Virus record (IMG/VR): IMGVR_UViG_3300046524_000592
Coordinates: 1 to 41,826 of that record
Direction: 5' to 3' (one strand)
Source of the DNA: a virus
Length of the DNA stretch: 41,826 bases
The notes under the pieces were generated by a model. That model had not been told where the DNA came from. It saw only the letters and a list, made by a program, of their open reading frames with translations, and ran no database searches. The position numbers and the translations under genes are program-made. Below, one piece after another: positions 6,466 to 15,200 of this stretch (position 1 is the first letter of the stretch; the number at the start of each line of letters is the position of its first letter).

Positions 6466-7488
6466 TCACCCCTGCGTAGGCAGTTCATATTTTCTAAATC
6501 GAATAACTTCTTTGCCAATCCAATCATTTACTTGCATCATTCTCGACTGAATTGGTTCCAGCTCGTTTACAGCATAGATGTGCGCCGCCTCCCGAATCGA
6601 TCCAAACCCGCCCGCGTTCTGTGGAACAATCCCCATCAACTGCGGCGGAATACGCAGGCTCGCCAGCACGTCATCCCGCGTCTGATTCTTGATGGAGTTG
6701 AATTCATCCTTCGCCGCCACCTCGCTGACGGGGATCAGCTGGATCCCATCCTTCTTGCCGGTCGGCGAGTAAACGAACAAATTCCGGAAATTGCCAGGCC
6801 CCTTCGACTCCTTCAGTGCCTTGCGCAACGCATCAATGTCCGCCTCGGTCTGCGCCGCGTCCGTCATGTACAAGATGAATCCCGCATGACTGCCGTTCTC
6901 GTAATACTTGCGCCGAAACAACGTCGCCGACTCGTTCAGCAGCGCCGACTGCAACGCGCTGATCCACTCCGGCAACCCGTAAATCTCCTGATGCAAATCC
7001 GCCTCGCGCAAATGAAAAATGCTGTCCGGCTCAAACACGTGTTCGTCCTTCCACCCTCGCACCTGATAGAACTGCCCATCCGGCCCCGCGCGCATGTATT
7101 TGGCCAACGGCGTTTCCAATTTGCGTACCCCGCCCAACCGCGAGCGGCGCCCCTCAAAGTAGCCATTGCCCAAACACAGAAAGTCCAACGCAAACTGCTC
7201 AAACGAAGCCCGAGACAGCAGCGGATGCGGGATAAACGTCTTGCTCAACAGGTTGCGCTTGAACATCAGCCCCGAATGCAGATGCACACTCCCCCCCACC
7301 GACCGGGCCAGCCCATCCAGCGACAATGGCGGCTCGTACCACCGCCCGTTGAACCAGCACTCCAGATAATCGAACACCTCCCGGCCACCCAGCACCGGTG
7401 TCGGCTCGCCAAAGGAAAACACCTGAGTCCCGGCGCCAGTGGCGGGTGTGGTTGTGGGCAACGTCTGGTTGGCCAGTTGTTCAGTCAT
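6466..7488 (-). CDS. Q: Phage portal protein (gpQ)
   Basis: A 340-residue PBSX/P2-type portal protein. It forms the dodecameric ring at the capsid vertex through which DNA is packaged and to which the neck attaches. Family signatures include FLCLGNGYFEGRR, EPDSIFHLREADLHQEIYGLPEW, GNFRNLFVYSPTG and PPQLMGIVPQNAGGFG. The length is normal for P2-like portals. Its ATG overlaps the terminase stop by one base (TGATG), so the two leftward genes form one operon. In P2 the order Q-P is likewise opposite to O-N-M. Confidence 0.96.
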   Translation of the reverse strand: MTEQLANQTLPTTTPATGAGTQVFSFGEPTPVLGGREVFDYLECWFNGRWYEPPLSLDGLARSVGGSVHLHSGLMFKRNLLSKTFIPHPLLSRASFEQFALDFLCLGNGYFEGRRSRLGGVRKLETPLAKYMRAGPDGQFYQVRGWKDEHVFEPDSIFHLREADLHQEIYGLPEWISALQSALLNESATLFRRKYYENGSHAGFILYMTDAAQTEADIDALRKALKESKGPGNFRNLFVYSPTGKKDGIQLIPVSEVAAKDEFNSIKNQTRDDVLASLRIPPQLMGIVPQNAGGFGSIREAAHIYAVNELEPIQSRMMQVNDWIGKEVIRFRKYELPTQG

Positions 7489-9245
7489 CAGTAAATCTCC
7501 ATCCGCCCGGTGTTGGCAGCGGTCTGCCCCTCAAGCGGTTCATTGTGCAATGCGTGAAAGAGCGCCCACGCCAGATCGGCGTGGCCGGTGTTGTCGTTGC
7601 GGCCGGCGGTGTAGGTGTATTGGCGGCCGCCGGCGGTGATGGTCTTGCGGATCGCCATCAGCGACTGGGCCATGTCGGTCCAGCCGGCGTCGAACTCCAG
7701 GCGGCCCTTGTGGATAACGTCGTATGCCTTGAGCACCAGGCGGGTTTTGACTTCGGGGGAGTAGCTGAAGGTGGTCACGGCTGGGAAGAACTGACGCACC
7801 AGCTGGGCCACGCCGCTGCCCAGGCCAGTGACGTCGATACCGATATAGGTCACCCAGTAGCGGTCGCAGACGCTTTTGATAAATGCGGCCTGGGCGGCAA
7901 AGTCCATGCCCCGGAACTGGTGCCGCTCGAGCACACGGAATTTGCCGCCCGGCACCAGCGGCGGCGCAACCACCACCAGCCCCGAGCAGTCGCCTGTCTC
8001 GGCTGGGTCGTAGCCAATCCACACCTGGCGGTCACCGAAAGGCCGCGTGGCAAACGGTTTGTAGTCCTCAGCCCACTCAACCCAGCTGTCGACCATGCAG
8101 GACTGCAACAAGGCCAATGGGAAGATGCTCGCCCCGTCGTCGACAAAATCGCACATGAGCAAGTTGGCAAACGCTTCGGGGCTGTACTCGCGGCGCAGTT
8201 CTTCGATGTCGAACAGGTCACAGCCACCCTGCTCCGCGTCGAGGATGTTGACGATCTGCCGCCATAGCCGATCCTCGCAGAGCCGTCCCTGCTGCAGCGC
8301 CCCATGGGAGACGTCGACTTTGGTGTGTTGCGCCGCCGATTTGCCCTTGTTGAAGCGTTCGCCGGTCCAGAAGGTGTAAGCCTCATGGGCCATGCTGGAT
8401 GGGGTCGAGAAGTAGGTTTTTCTCCACTTCTTGTGCATCGCCATGCCCGAGGCGACCTTGTTCAGTTCTTCAAACTTGAACGTCCAGAAGAATTCGTCGA
8501 AGTAGAAATTGCCGTGATAGCCCTGGGCGGTGCGGGCATTGGTGCCGAGGAAGAACAGCTCGGCGCCGTTGGGCAACACGATGGGATCGCCGGTCAGCTC
8601 GACGCCGATGACTTCGCGCGCAAAGGCCTGAATGTAGCCGCGAAACAGGTAGGCCTGGTTCTTCGACGCCGACAGGAAAATCTGGTTGCGTCCCGTCTCC
8701 AGTGCATCAATGAACGCCTCGCGTGCGAAGTAGTACGTCGCGCCGATCTGCCGGCTCTTGAGGATGACCCGCGTGCGCTGGTTGCCGGCCCGGTACCAGT
8801 CTTTCTGGTAATCGAAACAGCCATCGATAAACGCCTCGCGCAGCAGCTCGATCTGTTCTTCGCTTATGTCGTTTTTCGGGGCTTTCTTCTTCGGGCCTTC
8901 GTTGCGTTTGGCCAGGTTCGGGTTGAGATCGGTTTCGCTGCCGCCGCCCTGAAAGCGCTGGATGCGTGCCTGGCGCTCCAACTGGCGGTGCAGAAGGTCA
9001 ATCTCTTTGAAGTCGCCGCCGCTTTTGCCCTCCTTGAGGATCAGTTGCACCAGGCGCGCTTCCAGTGCCCCGCCGATACGCTCGACGTTGTCCGCCCGGT
9101 CCCACTCGTCACGAGCCTTCCAGCTGTGTAGGGTTTTCTCCTTCTCCCCCGTCGCCTCGGCGATCTCGCAGATGCGCCAACCCATCCAATACAAAAACTT
9201 GGATTGGCGGCGGGGATCGATGGGCAGTAGTTCGGTCGTAATCAT
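7488..9245 (-). CDS. P: Terminase large subunit, ATPase (gpP)
   Basis: A 585-residue P2-type terminase large subunit, the motor and nuclease that cuts at cos and pumps DNA into the prohead. An N-terminal helix-turn-helix (about residues 18-50, MGWRICEIAEATGEKEKTLHSW) is characteristic of gpP. The ATPase core contains KSRQIGATYYFAREA, a Walker-A-like segment, and a Walker B-like strand NFYFDEFFW. The C-terminal nuclease half has WIGYDPAETGDCSG and YIGIDVTGLGSG. It is the first gene of the leftward operon. One putative late-activator box (9293-9311) lies between it and the O gene. Confidence 0.95.
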   Translation of the reverse strand: MITTELLPIDPRRQSKFLYWMGWRICEIAEATGEKEKTLHSWKARDEWDRADNVERIGGALEARLVQLILKEGKSGGDFKEIDLLHRQLERQARIQRFQGGGSETDLNPNLAKRNEGPKKKAPKNDISEEQIELLREAFIDGCFDYQKDWYRAGNQRTRVILKSRQIGATYYFAREAFIDALETGRNQIFLSASKNQAYLFRGYIQAFAREVIGVELTGDPIVLPNGAELFFLGTNARTAQGYHGNFYFDEFFWTFKFEELNKVASGMAMHKKWRKTYFSTPSSMAHEAYTFWTGERFNKGKSAAQHTKVDVSHGALQQGRLCEDRLWRQIVNILDAEQGGCDLFDIEELRREYSPEAFANLLMCDFVDDGASIFPLALLQSCMVDSWVEWAEDYKPFATRPFGDRQVWIGYDPAETGDCSGLVVVAPPLVPGGKFRVLERHQFRGMDFAAQAAFIKSVCDRYWVTYIGIDVTGLGSGVAQLVRQFFPAVTTFSYSPEVKTRLVLKAYDVIHKGRLEFDAGWTDMAQSLMAIRKTITAGGRQYTYTAGRNDNTGHADLAWALFHALHNEPLEGQTAANTGRMEIY

Positions 9246-9292
9246 GGCCGCGATGCTGCCGCCCCCGCCCGCGACTCAATAGCTCCGCCCCT

Positions 9293-9311
9293 TGTACCCG
9301 CCCGCTTTACA
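9293..9311. promoter_or_regulatory. Putative Ogr box between P and O
   Basis: The palindrome TGTA-N11-TACA lies in the divergent P/O gap. The same pattern occurs before V (16637) and FI (21168). P2 Ogr/Delta proteins bind TGT-N12-ACA centred near -55; this spacing is one base longer. Being symmetrical, one site might serve both directions. Confidence 0.55.
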
Positions 9312-9400
9312 GTCCCGCCTCGTTGCCGCAACTCGCGCGCGTCACGACCATGCCCCTCATTGCAACGCACTTAGCGCCCCACGCATTGAGGATTCCCGGC

Positions 9401-10231
9401 ATGAAGAAGTTTCGCAGCAACTGGTTCCGCGTCGCCGTCGAGGGCGCCACCTCGGACAAACGCACCATCAAGCGCAACTGGCTGGAACAGGCCGCGAAGA
9501 ACTTCAACCCGTCCACCTACGGCGCCCGCATCTGGCTGGAGCATTACCGCAGCCTGTTGCCGGAAAGCCCGTTCAAAGCTTATGGCGACGTGCTTGCGGT
9601 GAAGACCGAAGAGGTCGACATCAATGGTCAGAAGAAGCTCGCGCTGTTTGCCCAGGTCGAGCCCACTGCCGACCTGATTGCGATGAACAAGGCCAAGCAG
9701 AAGATCTACACCTCGATCGAAATCGACGACAGCTTCGCCGACACCGGTGAGGCCTACATCGTCGGTCTGGCGGTGACCGACTCGCCGGCGAGCCTGGGCA
9801 CCGACGTCTTGACGTTCGCCGCGCAGAAGCCCGAAGGCAGCCCATTCAAGGACCGCCACTACTCGGCGACCTCAATGTTCACAGAGACCATCGAGACCGA
9901 GCTGACCTTTGAGGAAATCGAAGACAAGCCAAGCCTCGGCGCTCAGTTGTTCGGCAAGGTTCAGACCCTCCTGGGCGGCAAACAGGCCAAGGATGACGCC
10001 GAGTTCACGCAGATCAGCCAGGCCGTCGAGGCTGTCGCCGAACACGTCAAGGATCTACCCGACCAACTGGCCGCCGAGAAGAAGTTCTCCGCAGGCCTGA
10101 ATACCCGATTGGACCAACTGAGCAAGGACTTCAACGAGTTGAAGACCAAGCTCTCCACCACCCAGGACCACAGTCAAAAGACGCGCCCTCCGGTAACCGG
10201 CGGCGATAACTCGCTCGTGACCGACTGCTGA
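9401..10231 (+). CDS. O: Capsid scaffold / maturation protease (gpO)
   Basis: A 276-residue gpO homologue. In P2 this protein is an internal scaffold and serine protease that cleaves the capsid protein and itself during prohead maturation. Asp19, His48 and Ser105 (in YTSIEI) correspond to the P2 triad Asp19-His48-Ser107. The N-terminal protease domain (FRVAVEG, YGARIWLEHYRSLLP, LIAMNKAKQKIYTS, VGLAVTDSPASLGT) is followed by a helical scaffold region from about residue 165. ATG 9401 with GAGG upstream agrees with the family start; the frame is open to 9323, but that extension is not family-like. Confidence 0.93.
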   Translation: MKKFRSNWFRVAVEGATSDKRTIKRNWLEQAAKNFNPSTYGARIWLEHYRSLLPESPFKAYGDVLAVKTEEVDINGQKKLALFAQVEPTADLIAMNKAKQKIYTSIEIDDSFADTGEAYIVGLAVTDSPASLGTDVLTFAAQKPEGSPFKDRHYSATSMFTETIETELTFEEIEDKPSLGAQLFGKVQTLLGGKQAKDDAEFTQISQAVEAVAEHVKDLPDQLAAEKKFSAGLNTRLDQLSKDFNELKTKLSTTQDHSQKTRPPVTGGDNSLVTDC

Positions 10232-10273
10232 CAGTCAGCCCACCACAGCCCCGAACCACGAAGGACGATATTC

Positions 10274-11293
10274 ATGCGTAACGACACTCGCGAACACTTC
10301 AACGCCTACCTGAGCCAACTGGCGCGCCTCAATGGCGTGTCCTCGACCGCTGCCACCTTCGCGGTCGATCCGACAGTGCAACAAAAACTGGAAACCCGGA
10401 TGCAGGAATCCAGCGAATTCCTCGGCCAGATCGGCATCATCGGCGTCGACGAACTGCAAGGCGAGAAAGTCGGTGTAGGCGTCAGCAGCACCATCGCCGG
10501 CCGCACCGACACCACCGGCAACGGCGTACGCCAGCCTCGCGATGTGTCGTCGCTGGACAAGAAAGGCTACGAAGCCAAGCACACCGACTTCGATACCGCG
10601 ATCCGCTACGCGCAGCTCGATGCCTGGGCGAAGTTCCCAGACTTCCAGGCACGCCTGCGCGACGCGATCCTCAAGCGCCAGGCCCTCGACCGCATCATGG
10701 TCGGCTTCAACGGCGTCAGCGCCGCTGCCACCACCGACCGCCAGGCCAACCCGCTGTTGGAAGACGTCAACATCGGCTGGCTGCAGCAGTACCGCACCCA
10801 TGCCTCCGCGCGCGTGCTCAAGGACGGCAAAGCCGCTGGCAAGATCGTCATCGGCAAGGGTGCAGGAGCGGACTACAACAACCTCGACGCGTTGGTCTAT
10901 GACGCCATCGCCAACCTCATCGACCCGTGGCACCGCAAGGATCCGGGCATTGTGGTCATCCTCGGCAGCAACCTGGTACACGACAAGTACTTCCCGCTGA
11001 TCAACAAGGAACAGCCGGCCAGCGAAAAATTGGCCACCGACATGATCCTTTCGCAAAAGCGCATGGGCGGTAAGCAACCAGTGGAAGTGCCGTATGTGCC
11101 CGACGGTGCTGCGCTGATCACCACGCTGAGCAACCTTGCCATCTACTGGCAGATCGGCGGCCGCCGTCGCTACGTCAAGGAAGCGCCTGAAAAGAACCGC
11201 GTCGAGAACTACGAATCCAGCAACGACGCCTATGTCGTTGAGGATTATGGCCTCGGCTGCCTGGTGGAAAACATTGAGCTTGAAGAGGCCTAA
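10274..11293 (+). CDS. N: Major capsid protein (gpN)
   Basis: A 339-residue P2-type HK97-fold major capsid protein. It begins with MRNDTREHFNAYLSQLARLNGV and contains the family segments QQKLETRMQESSEFLGQI and GRTDTTGNGVRQPRD, and VDELQGEKVGVGVSSTIAGR. The ATG has AAGGA about 8 nt upstream. Maturation should involve removal of the N-terminal arm by the O protease. It lies between the scaffold gene and the small terminase gene, as in P2. The length is close to the P2 protein. Confidence 0.96.
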   Translation: MRNDTREHFNAYLSQLARLNGVSSTAATFAVDPTVQQKLETRMQESSEFLGQIGIIGVDELQGEKVGVGVSSTIAGRTDTTGNGVRQPRDVSSLDKKGYEAKHTDFDTAIRYAQLDAWAKFPDFQARLRDAILKRQALDRIMVGFNGVSAAATTDRQANPLLEDVNIGWLQQYRTHASARVLKDGKAAGKIVIGKGAGADYNNLDALVYDAIANLIDPWHRKDPGIVVILGSNLVHDKYFPLINKEQPASEKLATDMILSQKRMGGKQPVEVPYVPDGAALITTLSNLAIYWQIGGRRRYVKEAPEKNRVENYESSNDAYVVEDYGLGCLVENIELEEA

Positions 11294-11296
11294 GTC

Positions 11297-11998
11297 ATGG
11301 CCAGCAGCCTCGCCAAGCAGCATTTCCAACGGGTCACTGCCGCCATCGAAGCGGCAGCGACCGAACCCACCCAGACCATGGCCGGTGCCACGGCCTACGA
11401 GCACCAGCTCAACCAACTGCTGCAGGACCGCCTGCGCCTGAAACAGGTGCAATCAAACCAGGGCAAGGCTGAACTCAAACGTCAGCTGCTGCCCGAATAC
11501 ATCCCCTACGTACAGGGTGTGCTCGATGCAGGCCAAGGTGCTCAGGATGAAGTCATGACCACCGTGATGATCTGGCGCTTCGATGCCGGCGACTTCACCG
11601 GTGGCCTCGACATCGCCCAATACGTGCTGCAACACAAGATGGTCATGCCCGACCGCTTCGCCCGCACCCTCGGCTGCCTGGTCGCCGAGGAAGTCGCGAC
11701 TGCCGCGTTCAAGGCCCAGAAAATCGGCGAACCGTTCGATCTGGACGTGCTGCATCGCACTGCCGAGCTGACCGACGCCGAAGACATGCCGGACCAGGCA
11801 CGGGCCAAGCTGTTTCTCGCCATGGGCCGCGCCACCCTCGAAGGGCTCACGGACGAGCAACCCGGCCAACCGGGTCGAGTGCCCGCCGGCGTCGACTTGC
11901 TGAAAAGAGCCATCGACCTGCACGACGCCTGCGGTGGCAAAAAGGATCTGGAGCGGGCCGAGCGCCTGCTCAACAAATTGACCGCCACCAGCGGCTAA
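11297..11998 (+). CDS. M: Terminase small subunit / endonuclease (gpM)
   Basis: A 233-residue gpM homologue, the DNA-recognising terminase subunit that with gpP cuts the cos site. Recognisable segments are PEYIPYVQGVL, TTVMIWRFDAGDFTGGLDIAQYVL, LGCLVAEEVA and the C-terminal AKLFLAMGRA. The start lies 3 nt after the capsid stop, consistent with the same late operon. If the candidate cos at 1502 is correct, it would be the substrate of this pair. Confidence 0.93.
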   Translation: MASSLAKQHFQRVTAAIEAAATEPTQTMAGATAYEHQLNQLLQDRLRLKQVQSNQGKAELKRQLLPEYIPYVQGVLDAGQGAQDEVMTTVMIWRFDAGDFTGGLDIAQYVLQHKMVMPDRFARTLGCLVAEEVATAAFKAQKIGEPFDLDVLHRTAELTDAEDMPDQARAKLFLAMGRATLEGLTDEQPGQPGRVPAGVDLLKRAIDLHDACGGKKDLERAERLLNKLTATSG

Positions 11999-12084
11999 CC
12001 GAGCGTCCCCACGCACCCCGCCGGCTCGGGGCGGATCGGCCAGGTCACTCCCCCTGAACGTGAAGCCCCGACCACCGGCGACTT

Positions 12085-12564
12085 ATGACAGAGCGCATGC
12101 CCATGAGCGGATTCGTCGCGGGCGGGACCAGCCCCGCCGGCCACATCAATACCGACCCTTTCTGGCCGTCGATCGATCTCGACGACGTGCGCGGCACGCT
12201 GCGCATCGACGCCAGCGTCACCGCCATTCGCCTGGAAACCGCGACCATTGCCGCCGCCATCAGCGTCAATCGCGAGTTCGCCGAGTGGCGCCAGACGATG
12301 CAGGCCGAAGGTCACACCACCCTGGCCGACGTCCCGGCCGAGCAGATCAATGAAGTGTCGCAGCTCATCCACCTGTACCAGCGCGCCATCTACGCCGCGA
12401 CTGGCGCGGAAATCTGCGAACGCTATCGCTCCTACGACAGCACCAACAGCGGCAAGCAAGCGGCCGAAGAACTGACTCCCAACATCGACGAACTGCGCCG
12501 TGATCAGCGCTGGGCGGTGCGCGACTTCCTCGGACTCGGCCGCACGACGGTGGAGTTGATCTGA
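12085..12564 (+). CDS. L: Head completion/stabilisation protein (gpL)
   Basis: A 159-residue gpL homologue, which in P2 finishes the filled head and joins it to the tail. Typical sequence is present in DPFWPSIDLDDVRGTLRID, TLADVPAEQI, YQRAIYAATGAEICERYRSYD and DELRRDQRWAVRDFLG. The start is uncertain: ATG 12085, 12097 and 12103 are all in frame with weak ribosome-binding sites, and 12103 (MSGFVAGG) is also plausible. The stop overlaps the next ATG by one base (TGATG). Confidence 0.9.
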   Translation: MTERMPMSGFVAGGTSPAGHINTDPFWPSIDLDDVRGTLRIDASVTAIRLETATIAAAISVNREFAEWRQTMQAEGHTTLADVPAEQINEVSQLIHLYQRAIYAATGAEICERYRSYDSTNSGKQAAEELTPNIDELRRDQRWAVRDFLGLGRTTVELI

Positions 12565-12776
12565 TGCCCATCATCCTACGAGCTCACCAAGGCGACACGG
12601 TCGACGCCCTGTGTTGGCGCCATTACGGGCGCACGGCCGGCGTCACCGAAGCGGTATTCGACGCCAACCCCGGACTGGCCGACCACGGCCCGACCTTGCC
12701 GCAAGGGCTGCCGGTGCACATGCCCGACGCCCAGGCCACTGCCCCGCAACGGCAGATGGTGAACCTGTGGAACTGA
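12564..12776 (+). CDS. X: Tail protein X (LysM-like, gpX)
   Basis: A 70-residue protein of the phage tail protein X family, a LysM-like small tail component. GDTVDALCWRHYGRT and VFDANPGLADHGPTLPQGLPVHMP are the family core. It overlaps gpL by one base and lies immediately upstream of the lysis cassette, as in P2. Full length. Confidence 0.93.
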   Translation: MPIILRAHQGDTVDALCWRHYGRTAGVTEAVFDANPGLADHGPTLPQGLPVHMPDAQATAPQRQMVNLWN

Positions 12777-12821
12777 TCCGCCGGCAGCGCACCCGTCCCT
12801 CCCGCCACTCTGGACCATGGA

Positions 12822-13145
12822 ATGAAACACATGCCTGAACGTCCCGACACCTGGGCCTGGCTCGCCGCCTGGCTCGAACACCACTGGCCGAGTTTTTACG
12901 CCGGTCTGCTGGCCTTGGTCATCGCCGCCCTTCGCGTCATCTACGGCGGCGGCACCGTGCGCCGCATGCTGATCGAGGCTCCACTCTGCGGCGCACTGGC
13001 AGTAACCGTCAGCCATGGCCTGTCGTTGCTCGGCATTCCGGTTTCCACCGCACCGTTTTTCGGTGGTGTGATCGGCCTGCTCGGCGTCGAGGGCACCCGC
13101 GCCATGGCGAAAAAATTCTTCACTCGCAAGGCAGATCAACTATGA
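12822..13145 (+). CDS. Holin, lambda-family type
   Basis: A 107-residue membrane protein with about three hydrophobic segments: SFYAGLLALVIAALRVIYGG, LCGALAVTVSHGLSLLGIP and FFGGVIGLLGVEGTRAM. It ends in a basic cytoplasmic tail. WPSFYAGLLAL and RVIYGGG are typical of the holin family named after lambda S. It would open the inner membrane to release the muramidase encoded next, with which it overlaps (ATGA). A second ATG at 12831 might give a shorter form; no clear dual-start control is seen. Confidence 0.85.
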   Translation: MKHMPERPDTWAWLAAWLEHHWPSFYAGLLALVIAALRVIYGGGTVRRMLIEAPLCGALAVTVSHGLSLLGIPVSTAPFFGGVIGLLGVEGTRAMAKKFFTRKADQL

Positions 13146-13984
13146 CCACCCTTCGCCATGGCGACCGCTCGCAAGCGGTGCGCATCCTGCAAAAGAAACT
13201 CAACCAGCACGGTGCACAGCTGGTTGTCGATGGCGACTACGGAGACGCCACCGAATCCGCCGTGCGGGCCTATCAACTCAATATTGGACTGGTTGCCGAC
13301 GGCATCGCCGGTGCCTCGACGCAGACCGCGCTCGCCGGTGCGGACTGCCAGCGCCTGCTGCAGAACGCCGACCTGGTCAACGCCGCCGAACGACTCGGCG
13401 TGCCACTGGCCAGCGTCTATGCGATCACCGAAGTAGAGTCCAACGGCGCAGGTTTTCTCGACAACGGCAAGCCGGTCATCCTGTTCGAGCGGCATGTCAT
13501 GTACCGCCAACTGTCGAAGGTTCGCAACGAAGGCGACGACCCAGTCGCGCTCAAGCTGCACGCCGACCAACTGGTCGTCACCAACCCCGCCCTGGTCAAC
13601 CCGAAACCCGGCGGCTATGCCGGCGGCAGCGCCGAACACCAACGCCTGGCGACCGCGCGACTGATCGACGACAGCGCCGCGCTGGAATCCGCCTCATGGG
13701 GCGCGTTCCAGATCATGGGCTTGCACTGGCAACACCTGGGCTACGCCAGCGTGCAGGAGTTTGTCGGGGCCATGAGCGCGGACGAGTCCAAGCAGTTCGA
13801 TGCCTTCGTGCGCTTTATCGAGACCGATCCGCTGCTGCACAAGGCGCTGAAGGCTCGCAAGTGGGCCGAGTTCGCCAAGCTCTACAACGGGCCGAATTAC
13901 CAGCGGAATCTCTACGACATCAAACTCCAGCGCGCTTATGAGCGGCATGAGGACTGCGGTTGTGGTCAGGCGGTGGCGGCATGA
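13142..13984 (+). CDS. Endolysin: peptidoglycan-binding plus N-acetylmuramidase
   Basis: A 280-residue modular lysin. Residues 1-65 are a PG_binding_1 domain (LRHGDRSQAVRILQKKLNQ, VDGDYGDATESAVRAYQ, DGIAGASTQTAL). Residues 75-272 are an N-acetylmuramidase domain (DUF3380 family) with the catalytic-glutamate region AITEVESNGAGFL (probably Glu99), VILFERHVMYR, ASWGAFQIMG and KLYNGPNYQRNLYDIKL. No signal peptide is present, so export depends on the holin. The gene overlaps the holin stop and the next ATG by 4 nt each. It replaces the lysozyme-type gpK of P2. Confidence 0.94.
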   Translation: MTTLRHGDRSQAVRILQKKLNQHGAQLVVDGDYGDATESAVRAYQLNIGLVADGIAGASTQTALAGADCQRLLQNADLVNAAERLGVPLASVYAITEVESNGAGFLDNGKPVILFERHVMYRQLSKVRNEGDDPVALKLHADQLVVTNPALVNPKPGGYAGGSAEHQRLATARLIDDSAALESASWGAFQIMGLHWQHLGYASVQEFVGAMSADESKQFDAFVRFIETDPLLHKALKARKWAEFAKLYNGPNYQRNLYDIKLQRAYERHEDCGCGQAVAA

Positions 13985-14187
13985 TCGACTTCGACGCAGT
14001 GCAACGTTTGAACGTGAAGGACGGCGATCTGTTGGTGTTGCCACCGGACAGCGACCAGCACGACATGGAACTGTTGTGCGACGCGCTGTACGTCCAGATG
14101 CCCGACCGCAAAGTCATCATTGTCCGCGGCCCGGTGCAGCAGCTGGACACCCGCGCCATGAACAAGCTGGGCTGGTACCGAACATGA
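13981..14187 (+). CDS. Small phage protein of unknown function in the lysis cassette
   Basis: A 68-residue frame coupled by ATGA overlaps to the muramidase before it and the spanin gene after it. The sequence is soluble and strand-rich (GDLLVLPPDS, RKVIIVRGPVQQLD, ending NKLGWYRT). No transmembrane segment or known domain is seen. The tight packing and phage-like codon use make it a real gene, but I cannot state its role. Confidence 0.75.
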   Translation: MIDFDAVQRLNVKDGDLLVLPPDSDQHDMELLCDALYVQMPDRKVIIVRGPVQQLDTRAMNKLGWYRT

Positions 14188-14627
14188 CCAGCCTGCGCCA
14201 AATGCTGCTGGGCACCGCCCTGCTCTCTGCCCTGGGCTTGCTGCTGTGGAACCAGCAGCTGCGAATTGAGGTGGCGGACAGGGTGGCGAGTTCGGCTGCC
14301 CAGGATGCGCAAGATGCCCGCGAACAAGCCGAACGCCACCTCAGCAACGCCAACTCATTGCGCGCCACCCTGCAACAGGAACGCGACGCCCAGACCAGCC
14401 TGCGCAACCAGCAGGATCTACTGCGCCAAGGCCTGGCCAAGCGTGAACTCACCATCGAGACTTTGAAACGTGAAAATGCCGATCTACGCAATTGGGCTGC
14501 CCAGCCTCTGCCTGATGCTGCTCGCCGGTTGCGCGAGCGCCCCGCCCTCGACGGCGCCGACGCTTATCGTCAATGGTTGTCCGAGCGTGGTGCGCTGCAC
14601 CCTGCCAGCGACCAGCCCACTCAGTAA
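14184..14627 (+). CDS. lysB: LysB / Rz-like inner-membrane spanin
   Basis: A 147-residue protein with one N-terminal transmembrane helix (LRQMLLGTALLSALGLLLW) followed by a long periplasmic coiled coil (about residues 35-105, rich in A, Q, R and E). The C-terminal tail, PLPDAARRLRERPAL, is typical of P2 LysB and Rz proteins. It would bridge the periplasm with the lipoprotein spanin encoded in a shifted frame inside its 3' end, completing outer-membrane disruption. ATGA overlap with the preceding gene. Confidence 0.9.
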   Translation: MTSLRQMLLGTALLSALGLLLWNQQLRIEVADRVASSAAQDAQDAREQAERHLSNANSLRATLQQERDAQTSLRNQQDLLRQGLAKRELTIETLKRENADLRNWAAQPLPDAARRLRERPALDGADAYRQWLSERGALHPASDQPTQ

Positions 14628-14727
14628 CGGTGATCAGCTCACTGACCAGGATCGCGTCGAAGCCGCATGGGCCGAGTGCGCAAGCCAAGTCGACATGATT
14701 TACCAACACCAGCAGGCCCAGCCATGA
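14476..14727 (+). CDS. lysC: LysC / Rz1-like outer-membrane spanin lipoprotein, nested in lysB
   Basis: An 83-residue frame that begins inside lysB in another reading frame and ends past it, the usual Rz/Rz1 arrangement. It has a signal peptide with lipobox LLAGC (Cys about residue 19) and a mature proline/serine-rich start (ASAPPSTAP), followed by a region with two further cysteines. A GTG at 14470 two codons upstream is an alternative start. The stop overlaps the gpR start (ATGA). Confidence 0.87.
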   Translation: MPIYAIGLPSLCLMLLAGCASAPPSTAPTLIVNGCPSVVRCTLPATSPLSNGDQLTDQDRVEAAWAECASQVDMIYQHQQAQP

Positions 14728-15200
14728 ACAAACCCGACAGTCTGAAAGCTCACTTGCTGGCCACCGTGGCCGAACTCAAGCACAACCCCGACCGGCTGCT
14801 GATCTTCATCGACAACGGCAAAGTCCGATGCACCGCTGCCGCAACGCTTTCCTTCGAATACAGCTTCGACCTGCAGGTCATCCTCACCGACTTCGCCGGC
14901 CACCCCGACAGCGTCATGCTGCCGCTGCTCGGCTGGCTGAGCGTGCACCAGTCCGATCTGCTGGAAAACCTCAACAAGTCGGCAGACGGCATCCAGTTCG
15001 AGGCCGACATCCTCGACAACAGCAAAGTGGATTTGAGCCTGACCCTGCCGCTCACCGAACGCGTAGTGGTAGGCAAGGATGACCAGGGCAACACAACCAT
15101 CCGCCATCCTGGCGAACCGCAGCGGGCTGCTGACTTCCTCGACCCGAACTGGATACCCGGCGCCCAAGGCACCGGTAGCGAATGGGTGGTGCCGAAATGA
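14724..15200 (+). CDS. R: Tail completion protein (gpR)
   Basis: A 158-residue gpR homologue, needed in P2 to complete the tail before joining to the head. SLKAHLLATVAELKHNPDRLLIF, FEYSFDLQVILTDFAGHPD and ADILDNSKVDLSLTLPLTERV are family segments. Start and stop both overlap neighbours as ATGA, so it is part of one continuous late transcript with lysC and S. Confidence 0.93.
   Translation: MNKPDSLKAHLLATVAELKHNPDRLLIFIDNGKVRCTAAATLSFEYSFDLQVILTDFAGHPDSVMLPLLGWLSVHQSDLLENLNKSADGIQFEADILDNSKVDLSLTLPLTERVVVGKDDQGNTTIRHPGEPQRAADFLDPNWIPGAQGTGSEWVVPK

Noticed and set aside
10235-11452. 405-codon minus-strand frame
   Set aside because: A shadow of the major capsid gene caused by high GC at third positions. 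The capsid frame has clear homology.
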